Shown here one piece after another: positions 44,137-55,336 of a stretch of 64,000 bases of DNA. Numbering within the stretch: position 1 is the stretch's first letter; every line of letters starts with the position of its first letter. Source of the stretch: Macrotis lagotis (Eukaryota; Chordata; Mammalia; Peramelemorphia; Peramelidae); the NCBI RefSeq assembly GCF_037893015.1, contig NC_133666.1, positions 619,180,974-619,244,973 of the forward strand, read 5' to 3'. The notes beneath the pieces were generated by a model, which did not search any database, was not told the origin of the DNA, and was given only the letters and a program-made list of their open reading frames with translations. The translations under genes and the position numbers were made by a program.

Positions 44137-47100
44137 TTTAAATTTATTTTTTATTCTCATTTTGTACAACTTTTTTTACATTAATAAAATATTCTTGTTT
44201 ACAAGTAAACAAAATACCCCTCCCCCCCATGAATATAGATAGACTTGCTTGGGCAAAAAAAGTAAAGGGGAGAGAAAAAAAATTAAAATTAAAAAAAATA
44301 ATAGTAATAATTGTAGGTATGGCCAGGTGGCGCAATGGACGAAGCTCCAGCCCTGGAGCCACGAGCACCCGAGCCCATATCCAGCCTCGTAAACCCAACA
44401 ATCACCGAGCCGTGTGACATGCAAGCCACCCGATCCCCACTGCCCTGCAAAAACCAAAAAGAAGAGGAAAAAAAGACCCAAAATAAAATAAAATAGTAAT
44501 AATAGTAGGGGTGGCTGGGTGGCAGACAGAGCATTGGCCCTTGAGCCAGGAGCACCTGGGTCCGAATCCGGCCCCAGACACCCAAAGATCACCCTGCTTT
44601 GTGGCCCCAGGCAGGCCATCCAGCCCCGCTTGCCCTGCACCCTCCCCCAAATAATAATAACAAAAAATGTGCTTCAGTCTTGGTTCCAACACCAACAACT
44701 CTGTCACAGGTGGATCACATTCTTTATGGTAAGTCCATCACAAAAGTTACTTCCATATTTTTCCAACGTTGCCATTGCTGATTGCAACTCCCTCCTTTCT
44801 TATTTCTCCACTACCATGTACTATATTTTCTCTCTCCTTTCACTCTGACTCTGCTGTAGGGTCACTGAGTGGCACAGCAGACAGATCCCTGGTCCTGGGG
44901 CCAAGAAGCCCTGAGCCCCCATACCACCCCTTAGGCCCAGAATCCACCTGACCCTATGGTCCTGGGCAGGCCTTCCAATCCCAGACCCTTGCAAGAAGTA
45001 AAAAAGAAAATGTTATATCTGACCACTGTCCCCCCATGGTCCATCCTCTCCTCCTTTATTCACATCCCCACCCCTTCCCCCTGCTCCCCCCCTCCTTCTT
45101 ACTCCGGATGCCTATACCCCATTGAGTATATATGCTGTTTCCTCTCCTAGCCATCTCTGATGAGAGCAAAGGTTCCCTCATTCCCCCTTGCCTCCCCCCT
45201 TCCATATCATTGCAATAGCTCATTGTAATAAAAAAAAAATCTTATTATGTGAAATATCTTGGCCTATTCCCCCTTTTTCTTTCTCCCATTCCATTTCCCT
45301 TTTTTTCTATTGACTCCATTTTTACACCATATTTTATCTTCGAATTCAGCTTTCTCCTGTGCTTCAACTATAAAAGCTCCCTCTACCTGCTCTATTAACT
45401 GAGAAGGTTCATATGAATATTATCAGTATCATTTTTCTATACATGCAGTTCATCCTCATTAAGTCCCTCATATTTTCCCCTTTTCCTCCAATCTCTATGC
45501 TTCACCTCAGTCCTGTATCTGAAGATCAAACCTTCTGTTCAGCTCTGGCCATTCCAGAAGGAACATTTGAAATTCCCCTGGTTCATTGAAAGTCCATCTT
45601 TTTCCCTGGAAGAGGACATTCAGCCTTGCTGGGTAGTTCATTCTTGGCTGCATTCTAAGCTCTTTTGCCTTCCGGTATACTATATTCCAAGCCCTACAAG
45701 CTTCCAATGTAGCTGCTGCTAAGTCCTGAAGCTCCACGATATTTGAACTGTGTCCTTCTGGCTGCTTGTAATATTTTCTCTTTGACTTGGGAGTTCTGGA
45801 ACTTGGCTATAATATTCCTAGGGGTTGGTTTTTTGGGATCTCTTTCTCAGGGGGATCGGTGGATTCTCTCCATTTCTATTTTGCCCTCTGCCTCTAGAAT
45901 ATCAGGGCAATTTTCCTGTAGTAATTCTTTGAAAATGATGTCAAGGCTCTTCTCCTGATCATGACTTTCAGGTATTCCAATAATTTTTAAATTATCTTTC
46001 CTAAGTCTGTTTTCCATATCAGTTGGTTTTTCAATGAGATATTTCACATTTTCTTCTAATTTTTCATTTTTTTGGTTTTGAAGGATTGATTCCTGATTTC
46101 TGGTAAATTCATCAATCTCCCTGAATTCTATTCTTTGTCTGAAGGATTTGTTCTCCTCAGAGAGTTTTCTTATCTCTTTTTCCATCTGGCCAATTTTGCT
46201 TTTTAAAGCATTCTTCTCCTCAATAACTTTTTGAACTGTTTTATCCATTTGACCTAAGCTGGTTTTTAGCATGCTATTTTCTTCAGCATTTTTTTGGATT
46301 TCCTTGACTAAGCTGCTGACTTCATTTTCATGTTTTTCCTGCATCTCTCTCCTTTCTTTTCCCAGTTTTTCTTCCAACTCCCTCATTTGATTTTCAAAGT
46401 CTTTTTTGAGCTCTGTCATAGCCTGAGCCCAATTTCTGTTTTTCTTGGAGTCTTTAGATGCAGGAGTTTGTGCTTCCTCATCTTCAGGCTGAGTATTTTG
46501 ATCCTTCTTGGGCTCATTTGCAAAATATTTCTCAATAGTCTTCCTTTTGTTTCTCTGCTTGCTCATTTTCCCAGCCTGGGCCTGATTTGGGGGTGCTTTC
46601 TGAGCTTTTGGGACACTCCCACAAGGGTCTCAGTGTGTGAGGCTCTGTCCTCCCTCCTGGTCTGTGAGTGACCATAAGCGCCCCCCTCTGCCATGGGGCC
46701 GAGGTGGGGGGGCCGCTGTTGTTCTATGAGGGGGCCTAGACTGCGATCAGGATCTGAAGGTGGTCAGAGCCCCAGAGTCCTGTTCCAAGGGCAGAGGACT
46801 GAGCTCAGCTGTCCCTCTCTCTCTCTTCACTCCCCTCCCTCAGCTCAATGGGCTCATGCCCTGGAGGCTCCTGCTTACGGGCTCCACCTGCTTCTGTTTC
46901 CAGGATCAGGGCTGGGGAAAGACCATGCTGCTTGCTGTGTGCCCTGAGGGCTGGGCTCCACGTGCTGCTCTGGCAGAGGTCCCCTGCTGTTCCCCCACTT
47001 TGTGCCCGGTGCTCCCTGGGGTGCAGCTCAGAAGACTCCCCCGCTGCTGTGAGCCGTGGCTCCCAGCACCCTGGGACTGCCTCCGGGAGGCTGAAGTTCT

Positions 47101-47321
47101 TTGGCTCTGGCGGGCCACCCCTCTGGCAGGCTGCCCCTTCAACCCCAGGGAGCAGAGCCTTTCTGCTCTTTTCCAGGTTACCTTGAGTAGGAGAACTGCC
47201 TCACTGGGTCCCTTTGTGGGTTCTGTCTCTCGAAAGTTTAGTTAGAGTCCTTAGCTGATGAGTTTTATCAGAGAGCTCCTAAGACTCGATCCCTTCATGT
47301 CGCCATCTTGGCTCCGCCTCC
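44137..47321 (-). mobile_element. HAL1-like (ORF2-less L1) element, nearly full length
   Basis: The element is flanked by the 15-bp direct repeat ccaagtatagatttt (44122-44136 and 47322-47336). On the minus strand it starts GGGGAGGCGGAGCCAAGATG, a typical L1 5' end, and has a GC-rich 5' UTR of about 750 bp. ORF1 (46566-45507) encodes a coiled coil (about residues 40-160), the RRM-like entry RLRKDNLKIIGIPESHDQEK and the C-terminal domain AWNIVYRKAKEL, MNYPARLNVLFQGKRWTFN and FQMFLLEWPELNRRFD. At least two small frame breaks lie between the RRM and the C-terminal domain. After ORF1 comes only a pyrimidine-rich 3' region (45000-45500), three inverted SINE-like modules and an A/T-rich end; no ORF2 endonuclease or reverse transcriptase is found. 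Confidence 0.85.
44318..45003 (+). repeat. Three tandem SINE-like modules inside the HAL1-like element
   Basis: The modules lie at about 44318-44460, 44510-44655 and 44857-45003, all forward and so opposite to the host element. Each has the SINE order: gcccaggtggcgcaatgg-type head, ccctggagccacgagcacc or ccttgagccaggagcacctgg middle, and ccctgcaaaaacc or ccctgcaccctcc end. They differ strongly from each other and are richer in C and G than the other SINEs in the window. The first two are linked by aataataatagtag stretches. Confidence 0.75.
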
Positions 47322-47336
47322 CCAAGTATAGATTTT

Positions 47337-48690
47337 ACATTTTTTCACTGTTCAGTATACTGTAATCTTGGGTAAATTTCCAGACTGGTTCTTAGTCTCA
47401 GTTTCTTAACCTCCCCCAACTTCACATAGGAAAGTATCCCTTTATTCATTCTCTCTTGAACTTCTCTTGAAGATCACAATCTATAACTCCATATACTAAT
47501 TCCAAGGACCCAGGTTCCCCCATCATTGCAATCTAAGACCACGTGAAGACATATAACCGGTCATCAAAGATGGACCCAGGGGAACTGAGGAAGAGCTGGT
47601 GAGAAAGTGGGTAAGTGTGCTAGACAATGAATGATGCCATTTTAGGGTGGGGTCACATTGGTCCACTCCCAACCTTCAAGAACCAGCTAATGTCTTACCT
47701 ATCTTTCCCTGTTCAACTTCTTTGATTCATCCCTCCCCAGGGCAACTTTCCTGACTTATTTCTTCCTGTGGAGTCCACACTTCAGAGATGCAGTCAGTTT
47801 TGGAGAAAGGACACTTGAGACCTCAAGGAGGTCCTACAGGGAGGATTCACTTTTGCTCTCTGGACCCTAGGTTCTTTTAGAAGGACCCTGAGCCACAGAG
47901 GAATTTTCAAGGTAAGAAATAAATTGTCAGTTAACTGGCCAGAAATATATTTTCAAGGAAGCCATCACCAGGACCCCCAGAGGACCCCATTTATCCTAGG
48001 AACAGGTTGGTAAAGTCTCTTACACAAAGACATTTACTTACAAGTCCCCTGTAATCAAAACTGAATCCATTCAGGGACTAGATGAGGCAGAGGAAAATGA
48101 AAGTTAGGATTATGAGTTGGAACAGGAAATCTTTGCCAAGAAGACACCAAGAGTTGAATCCAACCGAAAGCATTTGATGAACTGAGTTTGGAGAGAATTC
48201 TAGGGTACATCCTTCTTGGAGTGTGCAACAAGAAGTGAGTCAAGCTGTTATCTAATCCTTAAATCATAATCTGTTCCCTTCACTCTGCCCCCCCCCCCCC
48301 ACCAGGGTCATGACTACAGTGATGGATGGGAGTAGTTTTTTCCTCTGTAGGGCTGGCTTGGATCAGAAGGAATGCTAACTAACATTCCTTCCAAATCTGA
48401 AACTACTCTCACTGGTACTCTCACTCTACTCAAGTTGCTGATCCTACAAGGCTTCTTTCTCTGGCCCTATATATGTATCCAGTTCATTTAAAGATTAAAG
48501 ATATCTTGAATGCATACTTGGCTTCCCTAGTCTAAACTCAGAAGTTGCCCAAGGGCAGAGTGACTGAAACAGTTCTAGAAGGGGTTCATGGACTTCAAGT
48601 TCCCTGAATCAAAAGCTGGTTAGGCAATCAAAAAAAAATCCTAATATGATCTCAAGATGTATCAGGAGAAGCAGAATGCCAAGAATGAGA
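47337..48690. other. Intergenic DNA with weak old repeats
   Basis: A poly-C run lies at 48289-48301. The part 47340-47560 is probably the continuation of the L3/CR1-like remnant left of 44121, split by the HAL1-like insertion. No gene was recognised. Confidence 0.4.
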
Positions 48691-49160
48691 AAAATGATGA
48701 TAGTCTCACAGTTCAGGAAAAGATCAGATGTCTAGAGTGCTGGGTATAGTTCTGAGGGCCCCAATTTACAAAAAAACATTGATAAATTAGAGAGAATCTA
48801 CAAGAGAAGGATCATTATAGTCAAAGAGCTGGACGGCAGGAGGGCTGGTCCAAGGAACTAGAGATGTTAAGCATGATCACTGACTTCAAAAATTTGAAGG
48901 GCTATCTATTGGAGACTCCAAATCTTAGAATCAGAAGAGCTGTTGTGAAAACTGTTAGACTTGTCCTTAGTTCCAAAGAGCACAACTAGGAGCAGCTGGG
49001 GGGGGGGGGGGCGGTTGCAGAGAGATTAACTCCACCTCAATGTAAGGGGAAATTCCAGAAAGTAATGAGCTACTGTATTGGTCAATCATTGCTAAAGATC
49101 CTAGTATTGCCCCATGAACTATGAAATACGCCTCAACTTCTGATATTCCATCGTGACTCT
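48691..49160 (+). mobile_element. L3/CR1-like 3' remnant
   Basis: Contains tctgagggccccaatttaca, aaaaatttgaagggctatct and gactccaaatcttagaatca, the L3/CR1 3' order. A poly-G run is at 48999-49012. Confidence 0.6.
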
Positions 49161-49249
49161 GAACCCCTTAAGAGATACTGACTTTCTGGACTGCCTCTCC
49201 ATCTCCCAACTATACAAATTATCTGTATTGTTGTCCTAAACCTGCATCA

Positions 49250-49503
49250 CAAATTTAAAGCTGGAAGATACTTTGGAGGTCATTTAATCCAACTCCTTCA
49301 TTTTTTTTTTTTACAGTTGAAGAAACTAAAGACTGGGAAAGCTGTCTTGCTCAAGAATATAGGGTAATAAGTGAAGGAAGCAAGCTTTGAATACAGATTC
49401 TCAAACAATAAATCCAGCAATCTTTCCAATGTACTGTTTCCCTTACTCTTGTATATGTTCCCAGATAAACATCTCATGTTCCCTAATATTCCTAATACAT
49501 TGG

Positions 49504-49541
<38 letters not shown>

Positions 49542-49960
49542 AGTGGATCCCTGCTACCCATCAAATCAACTCTTAAGTCCTATTCATGGCATTTAAGGCT
49601 ATCTACAATCTGGCTCCAACTTACACTGAAGCCCAGGAAAACTCATCATCATCTCTGGGCTAGTCTTGCCCATTTCCATCACTGTGTGGCTCATGTCTTT
49701 GCTCATTGCCTGCTTCTGGCTCAATACCTACTTTCTTTTCTCTTTTTTTCTCCCACCAATTTATTTTTTCTTTTTCTTTCCTTCTTGGTTCCTCCCTTCT
49801 TCTGCCTGTTTCTTTTCCCCACTAAAATGCTATGTTCTAAGGAGTTTATCACCCAACAGCTATTTCATGCCTATTATCCACACTTTCATGATATGCCCCA
49901 GTAAAAGGATTACTATTGACAAGGGATGACCCCTTGCCCACCTTCCCCATCCTGCCCTGA
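49250..49960 (+). mobile_element. MIR-like tract followed by L2 remnant
   Basis: The tract 49262-49370 (aggtcatttaatccaactcc, cagttgaagaaactaaagac) is MIR-like. The tract 49390-49905 has L2 3' text (atggcatttaaggctatcta, caatctggctccaacttaca), with a (tc)n run at 49508-49537. An open frame of 177 codons here is chance. Confidence 0.55.
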
Positions 49961-50382
49961 GGACACTAGTCTATTAATGTCAGAACTGCAGCCAGTGAGT
50001 GAGTGTGAGGACAGATTCAACAGGAGACTGGATGACTTTTTTTTTTTAATCAGGCAAGTTGAAGAGGGGAAATGGGTCCAGGTTTGGATTTGGATTAAAT
50101 GACCTCTGAGGTTGTCCAGGGATGGCAGGTTCCCAGGTAATTCTCAAGAAGTCCTGCAAGACCCCTCCTCCTGTTTGCCCACAGAATAGCAGATGATAGC
50201 CCCTTCCCCTCTAGCAATGAATTTGAGAACCTACCCATCAAAGAGAAGCAAAAGTTTAGTATGGTTTTGTAGTGGGGATCCAAGGGTGAATTTCTGATCC
50301 CTGCCCCATTCACCAGATTAGGGCTTTGGGACTTGACAGAGCAGACGGACAGAGCAATTAGGTTTCTTGGATGCAAGAAATC

Positions 50383-53300
50383 TCAGGGACCCTCCTGACT
50401 GCTCTGAGTCAGGCTCTCCAGCAGGGCATGCAACTTCTCAGAAAGTGCCACCTAAGAGAAGGAGGAAATAGCTGGAACTCAAGACCCCAGACCAAAGGTA
50501 CCCAGGCAGGAGCAGGCACCAATTCCCTTCACCCCCCTTCACTGCCCTCCCCTATACCTCCACCTTAGGGAATAAGAGAAGAGTGGGAGAGAGGAATCAA
50601 GGGAATCTCCCATCTTAGTGACAGACTGGGGTGGGGGAGAAATGGGAAAAATCTTTCACTTGGTGACATTTCCCCAAAGGGAAAGGTTTTGGAGAGAGGG
50701 TGTCACACACCTGGTAGGGCTCAGGATTCTCTAATCGCTTGTGAGATGAGCTGAGGCAGCTCAGGGACTTCTGTGCTAAGGCCCGAGACTCAGCCAGAGA
50801 AGGAATGGGTTCACACACCTGGGGAGGAAGAAGGGAGAATGGAAAGGCTTCAGATATTAGAGCAAGAGAAAAATGATGAATTGGAAAGGGATAAAGAAAG
50901 CAGACAAGAAATCCCAGGAGTAAAGATTGGAGGCATCTGGCAATTGGAAAGTCTGGCTCTAAGACATGAAGAGGGATAGAAGCATGAAAGTAGAGGGCTG
51001 AGAAACAGTGCCCCAAATCCCTAGACCTTTGACCCAGGGCCTGGGGCTCCTGTTTCAGGGATCACCTGTCCCTGGTGGAAGTAGACTCTGAGCAGTGGCT
51101 CCAAGGAGGCAGGCGTGAGGGTTAGGCTTCTACAGTCACCTCCTGATACCTCCAGGGGCCTCACCCTCAGCTCCTGCCCAGCCTGGGGGGGTGGCTCCTC
51201 CTCCAGCTGTAGCAGGTCCAGAACTGGGGCTCCTGAGAGACAATATCAAAATGGGGAAAGTGGTTGACATTCATTCTCCTTTCCTTGGCCATGAGCGAGA
51301 CAAGGAGACTTCTAGGCAGAGAATATCTATGTTGCCTCGTAGGATAGGGGAAGGAGGTTAAGGAGAAGAGGGTAGGAGAACCCTAACCTTCTGAGTTGTA
51401 GAGCCTATAGGCAGCCTTGCTCCCAGGCAACGTCTGCTTCTCAGAATCCTCAGTCAGTTTCCGACACGGCTGCCCTCTCACAGACACCAGCTGGAGAATG
51501 GAGGGAACACTGACCCCTGTATCCCCATCTTCTTCAGTCTGTGCTCCCCTCCATGACATCCATTCCTGAGCCCTCCTGTACATTCTTCCCTCCTTCACTA
51601 ACCTTGTAGACACAACCAAGGGAAGGCTGGAGGGGACACGTGACTACACTGGTACCAATGCCAATGAGATTCACCTCACTGTCCTGTAGGGGAAGAATGA
51701 AAGGGAATGGGAGGCCCGTAGCCCCCAGGACCTGAGGGGCTAATTCCTAGGTCACCCTTCCCCCAACACTACTCCCTGACTGGATATAGACCCCATCCTA
51801 CCTCCCACTGACTTCTATCCAGCTCTGGACCACCACACCACCACCAAGCAAGCTTCTGCCCAAACCAGGGTCCTGACAGCCTTGTACTATTCCCATTCCC
51901 ATTCAGACCTTCTGAGCCAGCAGGGTCAGCACCTCCTCATCTATGTTATTGCTCACAGCGATGGACACAGTCTCCAGCCAGGGCATCTGGAAACTTTAGG
52001 GAAGGGGACACAAGACCATAAGACTCTCCCTCCAAAGTAGTGCTCCAGAGTTTCTGAGACACTCCTAGAACTGAACTCCCCCTCCTCCCATGCCATGTGG
52101 CCTTGGGCCAGTCCTTTTCCCCAGGAGCTCTACTTTCTCATTTGTGAAATAAGGAGGCTCTCCTCCCCTAGCTCAAATCAACAGGCAGGCCCAGACCCAG
52201 CTTCTCGCTTTGCCCTACACCAGCCAGACTCACTTCTTAGCTAATTCCTAGATCCAATACTTCTATGAATGGATAGAATAATGGGTCAAGTCAGAAAGAG
52301 CTGGGTTCAAATTTGATTTTGGTCTCTGATTAGCTGGATGGCCCTGGGCAAGTCATTTAACCCATCTGTGCAAGTTTCCTCAATTACAGAAAGGGGATAA
52401 TAATCATGATTACTACTGTGACTGAAAAGGTTGTGATCATGTTCTGTAGCTCCACTCACTATCCCTGAAATGTTTCAAACCAAATCCTTCCAGGCAACCA
52501 CTCCCCTAGTTATGTGTTGTTCCCCCATTAGAAGGAGGAGAAGAAAGAGAACAAATCTCCATTGCTGCCTACTATCCCAGTCTGACAGCTGAGGAAACTG
52601 AGGCAGACAAGTTAGATGACACATGAGGATCTGCCCTCAGACCCAGTGCTCTATCCACTGTGCCACCAGCTGCCCAGGCATAACCTCCTGGAGGGCAAGG
52701 ACTGTAGTGGTACCACCTAAGGCTTACCTTGGAACTTAATTAAGGCATACTAATGGCAGAGTAAGTGCCTAATAAATGTTTGGTTTTTCATTTTCATTTC
52801 ACTGCCAGGCCAGTGGATGGAAAACAGGCTCCCACACTCACAGGGCCCTTTGCCTTTCCCTGTCCTGGCTCAGGTTCGCTCCTCCTCATCCCACACTCTC
52901 CCACCTCCCTGAACACAGGTCTCCTCATCCACCTAAACTACAGAAACCTCTTACCTCAATGAGATAAGTCTCTCCAAGTCATCTCCCTCCCTGCCTCCAA
53001 TCACTCCCCACCTAAAGCACCCCCTGCTTTCCCCTGCCACGATGCTCCCCCAAAGGCACCTCCCTCACCAACTCTACTGGAAGCTCAGGCTCCTTCATAA
53101 GGATCATTTCTCTCCCCAGCTCCCCACCCCCCCAATTGCACTTAAGTCCTCCCCTTCATAGATCAGGGCTCACTGGGAGGCACAGTCCCGGAAAATGCAG
53201 CGGATTTCCTGGGCCTGCTGCAGGAGATCTCCACTGTCTAGACGCACCCCCACTGCCCGGTAACCCAGCTCTGCCAGTGCCAAGGCCACGGCCAGGAAGT

Positions 53301-55282
53301 TGGGAAGGCCGCTCCTGGAGGATGGGGAAAGAGAGGAAGGGAAGAGGTTGCTCCCTGAGTGCCCAGGCCCCTCTTCCCCCAGCCCCTGCTGCTGAAGACC
53401 CCTTTCTCCAGCTCCCTGCCAGCACTACTTACCGCATGACACTATAAGAGTCCAACAGCCCCTGGAAGGCCTGGGGGAAAGCCAGGGCATAGGCCACGAA
53501 GGCTGCCCGCTCTCCAGGGTGTGTCTCTTCAGCCCGCAGGCCTAGGCGTTCACACACTTTGCCTAGCCAAGACTCCACAAGGGTGGAAAGATCCCTGGGA
53601 GGACCCTGACCAGATGCTGGAGTCAGCATCTGGAGGAGACAGACAGGGCAGAGTTGAGGATCTGGAAACTGAGCTTCAGGGCAGATGAGGACTGGCAAGG
53701 GAACAGAGCTTGGGGTGATATGTTGGGAGGCTGGGATTCTTCTAACTCGCTGCATAACCTTGGTCAAATCCCTCCTCCTTGGGCCCTCAGTTTCCTCAGG
53801 AGTACAAGGGGCTGGGGAAGGGTGAGGGTTGAGGGGATGGGCAGAGGAACTGGGGCTGGGACAAGAGGTGGGGGCTGCAGAGTAGGGACTTGGGAGGAGA
53901 GTAGGAAGTGGGGCTGAGCTCCAAGGAAAAAACAGGGAGAAGGGAAACAGCCTAGGTGCCCAAGGTTTAGGGGCTCTCCCACCCCCACCCCACCTCCAGT
54001 GACTACACTGACCGGGACCTGGGGCTGCTCGGAACCAGAGAAGGAGGTGACGAAGGAGTGAGCCAGGGTGCCAGCCACAGGCACCCCTCGCAGCTGCCCG
54101 GCCAACACGTTACTGCTGCTGTCAAAGCCTGAGCCCAGGCAGGGGCAGGAGATAGGGTCAGGGAAAAACAGGAGCCAGGCCAGGGAGTGCAGGAGGGAAG
54201 GGACGGGGTGGGAAGCAAGGCTGGAGAAGGCATATTAGGGAGGATACTTGGGTAGATCACTACAGGGCCAGTGTCCTGTCCACTCAGGGGCTGATTAGAG
54301 ACCCAAAGGTGGAAGGGGCTTTACAGGATATCTAGTCCAAATCCCTCATTTTACAGATGGGGAAGCAGAGGTCTAATGAAACTTATGATTTATCCAAGGT
54401 CATACTTCTAATGTCCGAGAGGCAGGATTCAAACCCAGCTCTTCAGACTCTAGAGCCAAATTCTTTCCACTCTACTGTGCTGCTTCCCAATACTGAGGGA
54501 GGTGGGTCTGAGTGAGTGGGATGTGGCCCAGGAAGGAGTTTCAGATTCCTTCCCTCTGGGACCCAGGTTTTAGGATTCTAGCTTGGAGGTTCAGGGCTCT
54601 CAGGACCTAGGGAATTACAGAGGGCAGAGGGAAGTGGGTTGGGGTATGGCTGGGGCTTCTAGGGCACTGCTGGGGAAGGCTGGGGTGATGGCTCCTCACC
54701 ACCCAGGTAGCTGTAGGTGGAGGCCGTGAGGCCCCCATCGGGGCCCTGGGCCCGCCGCAGCCCCATCTCCAGCAGCCGCTTCTCCGGCCCTGCAATCAGG
54801 CGAAGTCTGGCTGCATTAGTGGCCACCAGGCTGGAGGAGGCAATAAAGCATGAGGGAGGGCTGCTCCCCACTCTCCCTCAGGCCCTCCTGCTCCCAAAGC
54901 TGCAGGGAGGGGGCTGGGTGTGTGTCCCCCCAGGCCTCACCTAGCATAGTTGATGAGGCAGAGCAGGGGCGTCTCCAGGAGCTGCACCAAGAGGAGAGGC
55001 CCAGACACGCAGAGCAGTGGTACCTGAGCAGGAAGTGGGCAAGGCACCATCAGAGCTGCCCGACTTAGCACTAGGAGTCCTACTGCACCTCCTCCTTCCC
55101 CCAACCCTAAGGCTGCACACTCACATGGGCAAAGGCAAGGGAACCCTCAGGCTGTGCCCGAATAGTCACCCCTGAGCAGTCCAGTCCCTGCAGATGTTCA
55201 AAGAAGGCAGGGTCCGTATCTGCTGGCAGCACAGAGCGCAGGTACTTTACATCTGTGGGGAGCAGACGAGAAGAGTGTGTTT

Positions 55283-55336
<54 letters not shown>

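Noticed and set aside
45743-46671. Plus-strand open frames at 45743-45958 and 46330-46671
   Set aside because: They are antisense shadows of the ORF1 of the HAL1-like element.
49371-49904. 177-codon open frame
   Set aside because: It lies over L2 3' sequence and a (tc)n run. The composition is low complexity (Ser/Leu/Phe rich) and no domain is seen.
24000-50380. An unannotated host gene between MROH6 and NAPRT
   Set aside because: Nearly all open frames fall within LINE, SINE or LTR sequence. No chain of exons with compatible phases was found.
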